From Methylobacterium aquaticum (GTDB lineage Bacteria > Pseudomonadota > Alphaproteobacteria > Rhizobiales > Beijerinckiaceae): 64,000 bases of DNA. A model generated the notes under the pieces. It searched no databases and was not told the DNA's origin. It saw only the letters and a list, made by a program, of their open reading frames with translations. Positions 7,958-18,253 of the stretch are shown one piece after another; the first letter of the stretch is position 1, and the number at the start of each line of letters is the position of its first letter. Made by a program: the position numbers and the translations under genes. The DNA lies in assembly GCF_016804325.1 (NCBI RefSeq), contig NZ_CP043627.1, positions 6,479,001-6,543,000 on the forward strand. The letters are read 5' to 3'.

Positions 7958-10363
7958 TCAGGACCTCCTCACCCGCGCATCCTGGACGGCGCGGCGCAGA
8001 ACGCGGGACAGGTCGGCCACGGAGTATGGCTTGCGCAGCAGGGCGAAGCCATGGGTACCCTCCGCCGCGAGCACGTCGCTGTAGCCGGAGGTCAGAACCA
8101 CCGGCAGGTCGGGCCGGCGCCGGCGGATCTCGCCGGCAAGCTCCACGCCGTTCATGCCCGGCATCATCACGTCGGAAAAGACCACCTCGAAGCGGAACGG
8201 AATGCGCTCGATCTCGGCCAGCGCCTTCTGCGCGTCCGTCGCCCAGACCGTCGAGTAGCCGAGCTCGCTCAGGGCTTGCTGGGCGAAGGCGCCGACATCA
8301 AGGTTGTCCTCCACGACGAGGACGCAGGTGCCATGCCCGTCGGCGAGCGCCTCCGGCTCCGCGACCGGGCCGGCGGCCCCGACCGCGATAACGCGCGGGA
8401 GGTAGAGGGTGAAGGTCGTGCCCTTGCCGACCTCGCTCTCGACGATGATCTCGCCGCCAGACTGCTTGGCGAAGCCGAACACTTGGCTCAGGCCTAGCCC
8501 CGTGCCCTGGCCGACGACCTTCGTGGTGAAGAACGGCTCGAAGATGCGCTCCAGGTTGTCCGGTGCGATGCCGGCACCGGTGTCGCTGACCGACACCGCG
8601 ACGTAGTCACCGCGCTGCGGCGGGTGCGCCCGGACGGCGGGGATGCGACCGGCGCGGCGGAGCCCGATGCGCAGGTGGCCCTCGCCATCCATCGCGTCCC
8701 GGGCGTTGACGACCAGGTTCACCAGCGCCGCGTCGAACTGGCTCGGGTCGGCGTTGACGTTGAGGTCCCGCCGCTCCCCGTCGGGCAGGTCGAGCTCGAC
8801 CCGGATGCGGGCCCCCGTGAGGGTGCCGACCATGTCGGCCAGCGCCGCGACGGCACGGTCCGCCGCGAAGGCCTCCGGCCGCAGCGCCTGGCGCCGGGCG
8901 AAGGCGAGGAGCTGGCCGGTGAGCTTGGCGGCCCGGTCGACTGTGTCGGAGATGGCGCCGACGTAGCGGAGCCGGCGTTCCGCAGCGAGGTCGGGGCGCT
9001 TCAGCAGGTCGGTCGAGGACTTGATGACCGTGAGCAGGTTGTTGAAGTCATGCGCCACGCCCCCGGTCAACTGGCCGACGGCTTCCAGCTTCTGCGATTG
9101 GCGTAGTTGCTCCTCAAGCGTCCGGCGCTCGGTGATGTCTCGGCCTGCCGCGTAGAAGTGGTCTCCCCGCGAGATGGCGTTCCAGGAGATCCAGCGGTAG
9201 TCACCCTCTCGGGTCCGAAAACGCACGTCGATGTCGTCGAGGGCTCCGCCCCCCACGACGCGCTCGAAAGCCCGGGTAGCGACCACGAGGTCGTCGGGAT
9301 GGACAAAGGCGTCGAAGCGAGCACCCACGACGTCGGCAACGTCCCATCCGAGCGTCCCGGTCCAGGCGGCGTTCGCCTTGCGGTAGCGACCGTCGAGCCC
9401 GCAGATCACGAAGAGGTCGCGGCTGGCCCGCCATAACATGTCGCGCTCGTCGGTGCGCTCCTGGGCGGTCGCCTCCAGGTGGTCTTCGAGGCGGCGCCGG
9501 TCGGTGATGTCGTTGAACAGGATGGCGACCCGGTGCTGCTCGGGCTGCCCCACCCGAAGGGCGTGAACGTCGTACCAGCGCCCCATCGTGCTGGACCCGC
9601 TCTCGAACCGCACCGGCTGGCCGGTGCGGGCAACCTCCCCGTGGGTGTCGAACCAGGAGCGTTCGAGGTTCGGCACGAGTTCGCTCGCCCAACGTCCGGC
9701 AGCGTCGCGCAGGCCCGTTTGCGCCGCGAAAGCGGGGTTCACCTCGACGAAGCGGTAATCGACCGCCCGGTCCTCGGCGTCGAAGCGCATCTCGATGATG
9801 CAGAAGCCGCTGTCGACGGCGTCGAACAGTGCTCGGTACCGGGCCTCGCTCTCAGCCAGCACACCCTCGGTGGTGCGGAAGCGAGTGATGTCGAGCTGGC
9901 TCGCAAAAAAGTACCGGAGGTGCCCGTCCGGGTCGAAGACTGGACTGACGTAGAGCTCATTGCGGAAGGGCGTGCCATCGCGGTGGTAATTCAGGATCTC
10001 CACCACCACGTCGCGCCGGGCCGCAACGGCGTCACGGACCTTGGCGACATCGGCAGGGTCGGTACCGGGGCCCTGCAGGAACCGACAGTTGCGCCCGATG
10101 ACCTCGGCGACATCGTAGCCGCATAGGTTCTGGAAGGCCCGGTTGGCGAAGACGATGGGGTTGTCGGGCAGGTTGGGGTCGGTGATGATCTGCGGCATGC
10201 GGGTCTTTTCCGCCGCCGTGAACAGGAGGTCGGCCGAGGCCGCCGAGGTCCGCTGCCCGCTTTCCGGCCGGCGCAGGCCGTCGCCCAGTTGGGCCTCAAG
10301 CCTGGCGACGCGGTCTTCGAGCTCGCGCTCGCGCCGCCGCAGCCTCTCAATCTCTCCGTCCAT
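7958..10363 (-). CDS. LOV-PAS-PAS hybrid histidine kinase (blue-light sensor candidate)
   Basis: An 801-residue hybrid kinase. The ATG at 10363 is chosen because AGGGGGG lies just upstream. A short coiled coil (1-40) precedes a LOV domain at about 45-160 with the intact motif GRNCRFLQG (adduct Cys93), the Asn-rich [12 protein letters not shown] strand and the Gln of [11 protein letters not shown] domains follow at about 170-295 and 310-415. H438 lies in GGVAHDFNN; the ATPase domain ([18 protein letters not shown]) follows, and a receiver with VEDN and FSDVMMPGM occupies about 680-795. LOV domains of this type bind FMN and form a cysteinyl adduct in blue light. That this protein does so is an inference from the conserved residues. 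Confidence 0.92.
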   Translation of the reverse strand: MDGEIERLRRRERELEDRVARLEAQLGDGLRRPESGQRTSAASADLLFTAAEKTRMPQIITDPNLPDNPIVFANRAFQNLCGYDVAEVIGRNCRFLQGPGTDPADVAKVRDAVAARRDVVVEILNYHRDGTPFRNELYVSPVFDPDGHLRYFFASQLDITRFRTTEGVLAESEARYRALFDAVDSGFCIIEMRFDAEDRAVDYRFVEVNPAFAAQTGLRDAAGRWASELVPNLERSWFDTHGEVARTGQPVRFESGSSTMGRWYDVHALRVGQPEQHRVAILFNDITDRRRLEDHLEATAQERTDERDMLWRASRDLFVICGLDGRYRKANAAWTGTLGWDVADVVGARFDAFVHPDDLVVATRAFERVVGGGALDDIDVRFRTREGDYRWISWNAISRGDHFYAAGRDITERRTLEEQLRQSQKLEAVGQLTGGVAHDFNNLLTVIKSSTDLLKRPDLAAERRLRYVGAISDTVDRAAKLTGQLLAFARRQALRPEAFAADRAVAALADMVGTLTGARIRVELDLPDGERRDLNVNADPSQFDAALVNLVVNARDAMDGEGHLRIGLRRAGRIPAVRAHPPQRGDYVAVSVSDTGAGIAPDNLERIFEPFFTTKVVGQGTGLGLSQVFGFAKQSGGEIIVESEVGKGTTFTLYLPRVIAVGAAGPVAEPEALADGHGTCVLVVEDNLDVGAFAQQALSELGYSTVWATDAQKALAEIERIPFRFEVVFSDVMMPGMNGVELAGEIRRRRPDLPVVLTSGYSDVLAAEGTHGFALLRKPYSVADLSRVLRRAVQDARVRRS

Positions 10364-10524
10364 TGCCCCCCCTGGGCGTGAGTAGCTTCCGCACCGACGC
10401 GGGGCAACGGTCCGGGTCGATAACGCAGCGACGGCGCGCCGGTGGCATGGCGTCGGTTGCGACGTTCGATGATGTCGTGCGTTGATGCCAGCCCTGACCT
10501 TAGGGCGCCAAAGGGAGGGACGAC

Positions 10525-10665
10525 ATGCAATCGGACACGCCGCGGCCAGGAGACGATCCTTTGCCGCCCATCGGCGACCCGCCGCCGGACCCGGCACCGC
10601 CCGAGGGCGACCCACCCGGCGAGCCTCCGGCGCCCCAGCCCCCTGGCCCGATCAACCGGGGCTGA
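10525..10665 (+). CDS. Small proline-rich protein, 46 aa
   Basis: A short gene on the strand opposite to the surrounding kinases. It starts with ATG behind AAGGGAGGGA, a very strong ribosome site. About 40 per cent of the residues are Pro, arranged in repeated G-D-P-P units (IGDPPPDP, EGDPPGEP), ending PGPINRG. It has no signal peptide or membrane helix. Such acidic Pro-rich peptides are probably extended and unstructured. The strong ribosome site and the repeated codon pattern argue that it is real; the role is unknown. Confidence 0.6.
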   Translation: MQSDTPRPGDDPLPPIGDPPPDPAPPEGDPPGEPPAPQPPGPINRG

Positions 10666-10698
10666 AGGAGCCTTCGGCCGGCAGGACGTCCACGACGT

Positions 10699-12876
10699 CT
10701 ATGCACCTGGCGGGGCCGGGCGAACCTTCGGCTTGCGTGCCACGGCCGCACGCAGCACCTTCCCTACCTGCTCGGCCGAGTAGGGCTTGCGAACGAACTC
10801 GAAGCCGCGGGCCTCCTCTCCGGCGAGCACATGGCTGTAGCCGGAGGTCAGCACCACCGGCATCTCCGGGTGGAGGTCCCGCAGGCGCTTGGCCAACTCG
10901 ATCCCGCCCATGCCCGGCATCACCACGTCCGAAAAGACCGCGTCGAAGCGAAAGGGCACCGCCTCGATCTCGGCAAGCGCCGCCTCCGCCGTCGGCGACA
11001 GCACCGTGCCGTAACCGAGATCGTGCAGGATCTGCGTGCAGAACCGGCCGATCTCGACGTTGTCCTCGACAACCAGGATGCACTGGTCGCCTTTCGCCGG
11101 CGCCGGCCCCTCGGGCTCGGGCACCGCATTCTCCGAGCGCGTTTCCGCCTCCGCCTGGGGCAGGTACAGGGTGAAGGTGCTGCCGCGACCGACGACGCTT
11201 GAGACGTCGACGTCGCCGCCCGATTGCTTGGCGAAGCCGATGACCTGGCTCAAGCCCAATCCGGTGCCCTTGCCGACCTCCTTGGTGGTGAAGAACGGCT
11301 CGAAGATCCGGTCGAGCCGCTCCTTCGCGATCCCCGATCCGGTGTCCGTGACCGCCACCGTCACGAAACGGTCGGGCGAGCCGGCATGGCCGCGGATCGT
11401 CGGCTTCGGCCGGTTGCAGCCCAGGGCGATGGTCAGCGTGCCCTCGCCCGCCATGGCATCGCGCGCGTTGACTGCGAGGTTCACCAGCGCCGTCTCGAAC
11501 TGGGTCGCGTCGGCCCGCACGTAGCACGGGCTCTCGGGCATCTCCTGCACGATGCGGATGCGCGCGCCCGTGAGGGAATCGAGCATGCTCGCCACGCTCG
11601 CGAGGCGTTCGCCGGCGTCGAACACCTCGGGCCGGAGCGCCTGGCGCCGGGCGAAGGCGAGAAGCTGCGCCGTCAGCTTCGCCGCCCGATCCACCGTGTC
11701 GGAGACCGCGTCCATGTAGCGGGTGCGCCGTTCCACCGGCAGGTTCGGCCGGCGCAGGAAGTCGACCGAGGAGCGGATGATTGTCAGCAGGTTGTTGAAA
11801 TCATGCGCCACGCCCCCGGTGAGTTGGCCGATGGCCTCCATCTTCTGGGCCTGGACGAGCGCGTCCTGCGCCTCCGCGAGCTCGCGGGTGCGCTCGGCGA
11901 CCCGCTGCTCCAGGACGTCGTTCATCCCCTGCAGGGTGTCGCGGAGCTGCCGGTCGGCCACGGTGCGCCGCTCGACGTTGCGGGCCAGCCGGGTTGTCAG
12001 GCCGGCCAGCCAGAGCGCCAGGATGATGACGAGGAGGGCAGTCCCGGTCTCGGCTTCCAGCAGGCCGGCGCGGACGGCGTGGATTTGCACCAAGCCGAGG
12101 AGCAGGGGCGCGAGCACCGTCGCCGGCAGCAGGTGCCGGATCATGGCCCCGGCCTCGCCGCCGCCGAGGGCGGTCGTGACCCAAGGCCTGTTGGGGCGGC
12201 TGAGGAGCGCGCCGAGCGACAGGGTGCCAAGGGTCAGCGCGGTGACCAGCGCCATGCGGGAGAACGGGCCGCCGTGATGGAGGGCGCCGAGGCCGTAGGC
12301 GTAGCCGAGGCCGCCCACCGCCGCGACGACGAATGCGAGGAGGGCCGAGACGGTGCCGAGGCGGCGGAGAAGACGGCTCCGGGCATCCTGGAGGAGCAGG
12401 CCGAACGCGACACCGAGGATACCGACGGCCGTCGCCAGGGCCATGCCGCTGCCGGGCTCCAGCGGCGCGAACACCAGCCTTTGCGCCCAATCGTCGAGGC
12501 GGAAGCGTCCCGGCAGGGTGTATTGCAGGACCCCGCCCGACGCGGCGACCGCAGCGGCGGCGGCAAGGCCCCGGCCGGCACGGCGGCTCGCCTTCGCACC
12601 CTCCCGCCGGGCGGATAGCAGCAGCCCCGTACCGAGCAGGAGGGTGGCGAGCGCCGTCAGGACGACCATCGGCGGCTGGCCGGGTACGAGCCGCCGCATC
12701 GCCGGCACGTCGAACCACCATCCCGCCAGCACGATCAGGGACAGGACCGTGCCGAGGATGCCGCACGCCCGCGCGATCCGTCGCGCCCGCGCGGCAGCCT
12801 TCGACGGTCGGGAGGCTCCCGCCTCGGGCAGCCCGGGTCCTCGTGTGCCGCCCGTCGGTTCCGCAGCATCAGCCAT
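10699..12876 (-). CDS. Membrane hybrid histidine kinase (multi-helix sensor, HisKA, HATPase, REC)
   Basis: A 725-residue protein. The first 300 residues hold about seven or eight hydrophobic helices (about 37-55, 68-88, 103-120, 145-163, 175-197, 207-225, 250-268 and 278-296), an integral-membrane sensor without a named family that I recognise. A coiled coil leads to H358 in GGVAHDFNN. The ATPase domain ([18 protein letters not shown]) follows, then a C-terminal receiver ([13 protein letters not shown]). The start overlaps the end of the upstream kinase by 8 bases (ATGGCTGA), so the two are translated together. The kinase and receiver parts are close paralogues of the LOV kinase next door. 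Confidence 0.9.
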   Translation of the reverse strand: MADAAEPTGGTRGPGLPEAGASRPSKAAARARRIARACGILGTVLSLIVLAGWWFDVPAMRRLVPGQPPMVVLTALATLLLGTGLLLSARREGAKASRRAGRGLAAAAAVAASGGVLQYTLPGRFRLDDWAQRLVFAPLEPGSGMALATAVGILGVAFGLLLQDARSRLLRRLGTVSALLAFVVAAVGGLGYAYGLGALHHGGPFSRMALVTALTLGTLSLGALLSRPNRPWVTTALGGGEAGAMIRHLLPATVLAPLLLGLVQIHAVRAGLLEAETGTALLVIILALWLAGLTTRLARNVERRTVADRQLRDTLQGMNDVLEQRVAERTRELAEAQDALVQAQKMEAIGQLTGGVAHDFNNLLTIIRSSVDFLRRPNLPVERRTRYMDAVSDTVDRAAKLTAQLLAFARRQALRPEVFDAGERLASVASMLDSLTGARIRIVQEMPESPCYVRADATQFETALVNLAVNARDAMAGEGTLTIALGCNRPKPTIRGHAGSPDRFVTVAVTDTGSGIAKERLDRIFEPFFTTKEVGKGTGLGLSQVIGFAKQSGGDVDVSSVVGRGSTFTLYLPQAEAETRSENAVPEPEGPAPAKGDQCILVVEDNVEIGRFCTQILHDLGYGTVLSPTAEAALAEIEAVPFRFDAVFSDVVMPGMGGIELAKRLRDLHPEMPVVLTSGYSHVLAGEEARGFEFVRKPYSAEQVGKVLRAAVARKPKVRPAPPGA

Positions 12877-15800
12877 TGGCGATCATCTCGCGGATGCGCA
12901 CGCCGAGGGTCTCGACTACGAAGGGCTTGGTCAGCACCGCCATGCCGGGATCCAGGTGGCCGTTGCCGACGACCGCGTTCTCCGCGTAGCCGGTGATGAA
13001 CAGCACCTTCAGCCTGGGACGCCGTTCGCGGCCCGCATCGGCCATCTGCCGCCCGTTCATGCCGCCGGGCAGGCCCACGTCGGTGACGAGCAGGTCGATG
13101 CGCACGTCCGACTGCAGCACCTTCAGCCCCGAGGCACTGTCGGCCGCCTCGATGGCGATGTAGCCAAGATCCTCCAGCACCTCCGTCACCAGCATCCGCA
13201 CGGTCGGCTCGTCGTCGACCACCAGAACCGTCTCGCCCTGCTCGGCGCGCCGGACCTCGCCCAGTCCGGCCAGCGGGTCGTCCCCGTCGACCGCGCCGTG
13301 GTGGCGCGGCAGGTAGATGCAGACGGTCGTGCCCTCGCCGACCTCGGAGTAGATGCGCACCTGCCCGCCCGACTGCTTGGCGAAGCCGTAGATCATGGAG
13401 AGGCCGAGGCCGGTGCCTTGCCCGAGCGGCTTGGTGGTGAAGAATGGCTCGAACGCCTTGGCGATGACCTCCGGGCCCATGCCGGTGCCGGTATCGGTGA
13501 CGCAGAGCGACAGGTACTGCCCCGGCGGGATGTCGAGCTTCGGGGCCGCGTGCGCGTCGAGCCACTTGTTGGCGGTCTCGACCGTGATGCGGCCGCCTTC
13601 CGGCATGGCGTCGCGGGCGTTGATGCACAGGTTCAGGAGCGCGTTCTCAAGCTGGTGCGGATCGACCAGGGCCGGCCACAGGCCGGAGGCACCGACCACC
13701 TCGACCGCGATGGCGGGGCCGACCGTACGGCGGATGAGCTCCTCCATGCCGCTCACGAGCGCGTTCACGTTGGTGGGCTTCGGATCGAGCGTCTGCCGGC
13801 GCGAGAAGGCGAGGAGGCGGTGGGTGAGCGCCGCGGCGCGCTTCGAGGCCCCCTGCGCCGCGGTCATGTAGCGGTCGAGGTCGGTCAGCCGCCCCTGGCT
13901 CAACCGGGTCTGCATCAGTTCCAGCGAGCCCGAGATGCCGGCGAGCAGGTTGTTGAAATCGTGTGCGAGGCCCCCGGTCAACTGCCCGACGGCCTCCATC
14001 TTCTGAGCCTGCCGCAACTGCTCTTCGAGGCGGGCGCGCTCCTCGGCGGTCTCCCTCTCGGCGGTGACGTCGCGCCCGACGCCCGTCAGACGCTCGCCGC
14101 CCGGTTCCGGCGCCAGCTTCCAGGCGACCCAGCGCCAAGTGCCGTCGGCAGCCTCGACCCGGTTCTCGAACCGCACCGGCTTTCCCGACGCCCGCATGTC
14201 GAGGAGCGCCTGCATCACGACCGGGAAGTCGTCGGGGTGCACGATCTCGCCGTAGGGCCGGGTCAGCAGGGTTTCCTCGTCGCGACCGAGGAGGACGGTC
14301 CAGGACGGGCTCACCCGCAGGAGCCGACCCTCATAGTCGGCGTTGACGAGGAGGTCCTCGCTGAGGTCCCATAGGCGGTCGCGCTCGGCGACGAGCCCTG
14401 CCTCCGCGTCGCGCTGGGCGGTAACGTCCTGGACGAAGACGTAGAAGCCGTCGACGGCGCCGCTCGCGTCCCGGCGCGGCTCGTAGCGGACATCGGCGAT
14501 GCGCCGCCGGCCGTCCAGCCATGGCCAGGGTAGGTCCATGCGGACCGGCGTCCCGGCGAGCGCCCGCTCGATATACGGCAGGCGCGTCCGCAAGTCCGCC
14601 CCGTCGACGAGGTCGGGAATGGTCCGACCGACCACCTCCTCAGGGGAACGGTCAAACCAGTCGCGGTAGGCGGCATTCGCGAAGCGGTAGGTCAAGGAGC
14701 TGTCGACGAAGGAGACCAGCAGGGGCAGCGCGTCGGCGACGAGGCGCAATTGAGCCTCGCTCGCGCGCCGGGCCTCTTCGGCGTGGATGCGGGCGGTCTC
14801 GTCGCGGGCGACCTTCAGGAAGCCGCGCGGACGCCCTTGCGCGTCCGGTGGCAGCGGGTGGACCGAGCCGCTCAGGAAGACGCGCCGGCCATCCTTCGCC
14901 AGGTGCCAGCGCCCGTCGGCGGCGCAGCCGTCGCGCGCCGCGGTCGCGATCTCGCGCAGGTCGGCGCCCCGCTCGCGGTCCTCGGGCGTGAAGATGAGGG
15001 CAAGGTGCTGCCCGACCGCCTCTTCCGGGAACCAGCCGAGGACCGCCTGCGCGCCAGCCGACCAGCGCGTGATGACCCCGCCGGTGTCGGTGGTGAGGAT
15101 GACGTGGTCCCTGGCGCTCTCGACGACGAGGCGCAGTTCCTCCTCGCTCTCGCGCAGGGCCGCCTCGGCGAGTTTGCGGTCGTGGACGTCCTCGACCACG
15201 CCATACCAGCGGATGATCGCGCCGGCCTCGTCGCGGCGGGGGTAGGCGCGGGTCCGCTGCCAGCGGTACTCGCCCGTGGCGGCGATGCGGATGCGGTAAT
15301 CGACGTCCACGGGCTCGCCCGACGCCAAGCGAACCGCGAACACGGCCGCGGTCGGCTCCAGGTCGTCGGGGTGGAGTGCCTTGGCCCAACCGGCGCCGTC
15401 CGGCTCCCCCGGCGCCTGGCCGGTGAGGTCGAGCCAGCGATGCGAGTACGAGGTGATGTTGCCTTCCGGGTCGCAGGTCCAGGGCACCTGCGGGTTGAGC
15501 TCGACCGTCTGGCGGAAGTGCTCCTCGCTCTCGCGCAGAGCCTTGTCGCCCAGCACCCGCGCGGTGGTCTCGTTGGTGAAGACGAAGAGGCCGGCGACGC
15601 GGCCCTCGCCGTCGAGCACGCGCGAGTAGGAGAACGAGAACCACGTGTCGGCAGGGCCGCGGTCCGTGCCGAGCTTCCACGGCAGGTCGTCGAAGCGGCG
15701 GCTGCGCCCTGCGAAGGCGTCGTCGATGATGGGCTTGGCCTGTTCCCAGGCGTCGGCCCAGACCACGTCGAAGCGCTCGCCCGTCGCCCAGGCGAGGCGG

Positions 15801-16057
15801 GGACCGAGCAGCGGCGCGTAGGCGTCGTTGAAGAAGAAGTGAAGGCCAGGCCCCCACGCGAGGATCATCGATTCCGGTGAGTTCAGCACCAGGCTCAGCG
15901 CCGTGCGAAGCTCGGTCGGCCATGTCCCGGGGGAGCCGAGGGGGTGGCCGGACCAGTCGCGCTCGCGGATCATGCGCGCGGCCGCGCCGCCGCCGGCGAG
16001 GAATGCCAGGTCGTCGCCCACGACGTCAGGCCTCCCCGGCCAGGGGCGCAGCCGCAT
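12869..16057 (-). CDS. Large multi-PAS hybrid histidine kinase, 1062 aa
   Basis: Five PAS-like modules occupy about 20-170, 180-300, 305-430, 435-555 and 560-680; several end in the D-x-T/R-x-x-A coil typical of PAS_3 and PAS_4 domains. The kinase core carries GGLAHDFNN (phosphoacceptor His about 715), N-box LCINARDAMP and FEPFFTTK. A receiver follows at about 945-1060 with VVDDEP and TDVGLPGG. It has no membrane segment. The start at 16057 is the first ATG but lacks a clear ribosome site; an ATG at about 15976 is possible. It overlaps the membrane kinase downstream by 8 bases. It is probably the first gene of the kinase row. Confidence 0.88.
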   Translation of the reverse strand: MRLRPWPGRPDVVGDDLAFLAGGGAAARMIRERDWSGHPLGSPGTWPTELRTALSLVLNSPESMILAWGPGLHFFFNDAYAPLLGPRLAWATGERFDVVWADAWEQAKPIIDDAFAGRSRRFDDLPWKLGTDRGPADTWFSFSYSRVLDGEGRVAGLFVFTNETTARVLGDKALRESEEHFRQTVELNPQVPWTCDPEGNITSYSHRWLDLTGQAPGEPDGAGWAKALHPDDLEPTAAVFAVRLASGEPVDVDYRIRIAATGEYRWQRTRAYPRRDEAGAIIRWYGVVEDVHDRKLAEAALRESEEELRLVVESARDHVILTTDTGGVITRWSAGAQAVLGWFPEEAVGQHLALIFTPEDRERGADLREIATAARDGCAADGRWHLAKDGRRVFLSGSVHPLPPDAQGRPRGFLKVARDETARIHAEEARRASEAQLRLVADALPLLVSFVDSSLTYRFANAAYRDWFDRSPEEVVGRTIPDLVDGADLRTRLPYIERALAGTPVRMDLPWPWLDGRRRIADVRYEPRRDASGAVDGFYVFVQDVTAQRDAEAGLVAERDRLWDLSEDLLVNADYEGRLLRVSPSWTVLLGRDEETLLTRPYGEIVHPDDFPVVMQALLDMRASGKPVRFENRVEAADGTWRWVAWKLAPEPGGERLTGVGRDVTAERETAEERARLEEQLRQAQKMEAVGQLTGGLAHDFNNLLAGISGSLELMQTRLSQGRLTDLDRYMTAAQGASKRAAALTHRLLAFSRRQTLDPKPTNVNALVSGMEELIRRTVGPAIAVEVVGASGLWPALVDPHQLENALLNLCINARDAMPEGGRITVETANKWLDAHAAPKLDIPPGQYLSLCVTDTGTGMGPEVIAKAFEPFFTTKPLGQGTGLGLSMIYGFAKQSGGQVRIYSEVGEGTTVCIYLPRHHGAVDGDDPLAGLGEVRRAEQGETVLVVDDEPTVRMLVTEVLEDLGYIAIEAADSASGLKVLQSDVRIDLLVTDVGLPGGMNGRQMADAGRERRPRLKVLFITGYAENAVVGNGHLDPGMAVLTKPFVVETLGVRIREMIANG

Positions 16058-16525
16058 CTGCGGCCGCGGCGGCTTTCCCGAGGCGCACGAGAGGAGCCAT
16101 CCGCCGAGGGGTAGGCATGGGCTGGGGATCGAAGAAGGTGAGGACGCGGGTGCGGGAAAGCATGCGGGCGGGTGACTGACGGGACCGGATCGGACAACGC
16201 CTCCTCCAGCCGCAAGGCTGCGTGCGTGCCCGCTGAGCCTGGCTCGACCGGGAACGGGCTTGCGGGAGGATGCAGGCGCGGGTTCGACCCGTTAGCGCTC
16301 GATTTCGGCCGAACGATGGGCGTTAGCGGGCCCTCGGGCAGCCGGGTTGCCCGCATCACCTCGCCGACGGAGGACACGGAGGCTTCTCAGGCGTCCCACG
16401 ACCGGTCGCGCGGCGCCCTCGGCGCGGGAAGGCCGGGCCGGAGCCTGGGCGCACCATGACGACCTGCCGCGGGATACCTCGCGGGGGCATGGGGGTTGTC
16501 GACGACACCGTCGTACGGAGCCTCC
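16058..16525. other. Intergenic region upstream of the kinase row
   Basis: About 470 bases lie between divergent genes. Short frames exist on both strands but none has a ribosome site or recognisable residues. The promoter of the minus-strand kinase row and of the small plus-strand gene should lie here. I could not pick out a convincing -35/-10 pair. Confidence 0.4.
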
Positions 16526-16771
16526 ATGTTGAACCCTTTCCTCCCCGCTCTCCTGCTCGCCTTCGAGGCGCAGAAGGTCATCGAGTTGCGGCTGGTACGG
16601 ATCGCCTGGGGCGGGGCCGAGGCCCAGGCCGAGATGGTCTCGATGGTCGGCGAGAAGGTCGTGGCCGCGATGGAGGCCGCCAACACGCTGATGACGGGCG
16701 GCAGCCACGGCGCGGTCGTCGCGCGCTACCGTGAACTGGTCGCCGACAACACGCGGCGTCTCTCGGCCTGA
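16526..16771 (+). CDS. Small helical protein, phasin-like, 81 aa
   Basis: Starts MLNPFLPALLLAFEAQKVIELR at an ATG preceded by CGGAG. The whole chain is predicted helical: a hydrophobic amphipathic first half, an Ala-rich middle (EKVVAAMEAANTLMTGG) and a basic end (RYRELVADNTRRLSA). This layout recalls short phasin-like or granule-associated proteins that are common in this group of bacteria, but the similarity is by pattern only. It is divergently oriented from the large kinase. Confidence 0.55.
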   Translation: MLNPFLPALLLAFEAQKVIELRLVRIAWGGAEAQAEMVSMVGEKVVAAMEAANTLMTGGSHGAVVARYRELVADNTRRLSA

Positions 16772-16806
16772 GCCGAGCGCGCCGGGGCCGTCCGGGCCTT
16801 CTGCCC

Positions 16807-17030
16807 TCAGCCCGCCCGGCGGGCGTAGCGGCCCTCATCGTAGGGTCCGAAGTAGCGTCCAAACGAAACCCGGATATCCTGAGCGTGCCCGGCGTCAGGG
16901 GCTCCTTGTGCAGGGCGGCGCCGCGGAGCGTCACGGCCATGAGCTCCGGCAGGATCTCGGTCGGCGTCAGGGGCCCGCGTTTGGCCAGGATCTCGGCTAC
17001 CGGAACCTCAGCAGGTCGTGGTAAATTAGC
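16807..17030 (-). pseudogene. Degenerate gene fragment
   Basis: Reading leftward from about 17030, one frame gives VAEILAKRGPLTPTEILPEL and continues through MAVTLRGAALHKEPLTPGT. The next frame then gives QDIRVSFGRYFGPYDEG and a stop at 16807. Both parts look like protein and they join after a one-base shift. No intact start codon is visible in frame. I do not recognise the family. It sits beside the helicase relic, in a stretch where several genes have decayed. Confidence 0.35.
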
Positions 17031-17243
17031 GACCCGTCGTGTGATGGATGGGCCCCTCCGGGACGCATGGCTGCAGGCGGAACTCCCGGCACCAACAGGC
17101 GCAACACGACCGCCACCGGCGTACCATGGAGGCTCGGGACGCCGACCGGGACCTCGCGGGGCGCGACGGACCCATCTGCGCCTTCGCCCGTCCCCACCTG
17201 CCGGTACGACTTCGAGGCACCGGCACCGGCGTTCCGCCGGTAG

Positions 17244-17591
17244 CTCGCCTCAGGCCGCATCGTCCTCCGGCCTGCGCCGGCGGTAGCAGCTGGAGCGAAG
17301 CGGACCCAGGACCCGTACCGCTGGACGCGCGAGCGGATCGGCACCGTCCATACCGTCCAGGGCCGCGAGGCCGACAGCGTAATCCTCGTCCTCGGGGCCC
17401 CGATGCCGGCCCAGCGGGGTGCCCGCGGCTGGGCGGGAGGCGCGCCCAACATCCTCAACGTCACCGCGACCCGAGCCCAGGAGAACCTCTACGTGGTCGG
17501 GTCCCGCTCGGCCTGGGCCGATGCTGGCGTGTTCGCCCGCCTGGCGAGGAGCTGGCCCGCATCGTCGGAGTTGCGCGAGCCGACCCAATGA
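17244..17591 (+). pseudogene. C-terminal relic of a superfamily 1 helicase
   Basis: The frame ending at 17591 reads RIGTVHTVQGREADSVILVLG and later NILNVTATRAQENLYVVGSR. These are helicase motif V (TVHTxQGxEAD) and motif VI (NVxxTRAxxxLYVxG) of Upf1/Dna2-like SF1 helicases, in the right order and near the C-terminus. An in-frame stop at 17241 lies just before, and no Walker motifs are found upstream, so only the last 115 codons survive. It is a remnant of a gene of perhaps a thousand residues or more. Confidence 0.7.
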
Positions 17592-17700
17592 GACCGCGGT
17601 GGAAAGCTGTCCAAACGCCTATGCCTGCTCCAACAGGACGGAAGTGGCCCTTAATCTCGGTGACACCCTCCCCCGCCTCCGCGCGACGCAGGCGGTGTCC

Positions 17701-18213
17701 CTACGCATCGTAGAGGGGCGGGACGAACTCGCTGAGGCGCTCAAGGACATGGGCGCGGGCCACGTCGTAGGCCGCCTGTCCCGCCCCCTTGCCGCCGCAC
17801 CGGATCAAACCCGCCACGTTCAGGACGTCGCTGACGGAGACCGTGGGCCGGCCGATGGCGAGGGGACCGCCGCCCGGGGACCGGCGGATCGCGCCCATCC
17901 TGACGAGGGCCCTGATGACGTCCTCGTCGACCGTGTCGGCCGAGGCGAGCCGGTCGAAGTGGGCACGGAGCCGGTCGCTCTCGGCCCTGGCGGCGTAGAG
18001 CTCGGAGCGCACGGTGGCGGTTTCGTTCTCGACGGCCTTGCGCTCGGCTCGCAGCGCTGCGTTCTCGGCCCGCAACGCATCGAGCTCGGCGATGCGGGCG
18101 ACCTCGGCCTCGCGCTGGCGCTCGCGCCATTCCCGGGCGCGGTCGGCGGCGGCGATACGCCGGCGGGCGGCGGCGGTGGTCTCGCGGTCAGTCGAGGGAC
18201 GGGGCTCGGTCAT
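17701..18213 (-). CDS. Coiled-coil protein, 170 aa, partner of the 722-residue orphan
   Basis: The ATG at 18213 (MTEPRPSTDRETTAAARR) is chosen because it starts just after the stop of the upstream gene. Residues about 15-105 are a long heptad-rich coiled coil (AELDALRAENAALRAERKAV). A compact C-terminal part of about 65 residues (VDEDVIRALVRMGAIRRSPGG) follows. It has no signal or membrane segment. It lies 40 bases after the 722-residue gene on the same strand, so the two are likely co-transcribed. The layout (coiled coil plus small terminal domain) fits a structural or DNA-associated protein, but this is a guess. Confidence 0.6.
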   Translation of the reverse strand: MTEPRPSTDRETTAAARRRIAAADRAREWRERQREAEVARIAELDALRAENAALRAERKAVENETATVRSELYAARAESDRLRAHFDRLASADTVDEDVIRALVRMGAIRRSPGGGPLAIGRPTVSVSDVLNVAGLIRCGGKGAGQAAYDVARAHVLERLSEFVPPLYDA

Positions 18214-18253
18214 GAGGCCAGGATGCCGGGCCGGCCAGAAAGCCACCAGGGCG

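Noticed and set aside
11224..12618. A 464-codon plus-strand frame opposite the membrane hybrid kinase
   Set aside because: Shadow frame of the kinase gene, Gly/Arg/Asp-rich without any motif.
16262..16300. GGTTCGACCC resembling a tRNA T-arm
   Set aside because: No acceptor stem, anticodon arm or CCA around it.
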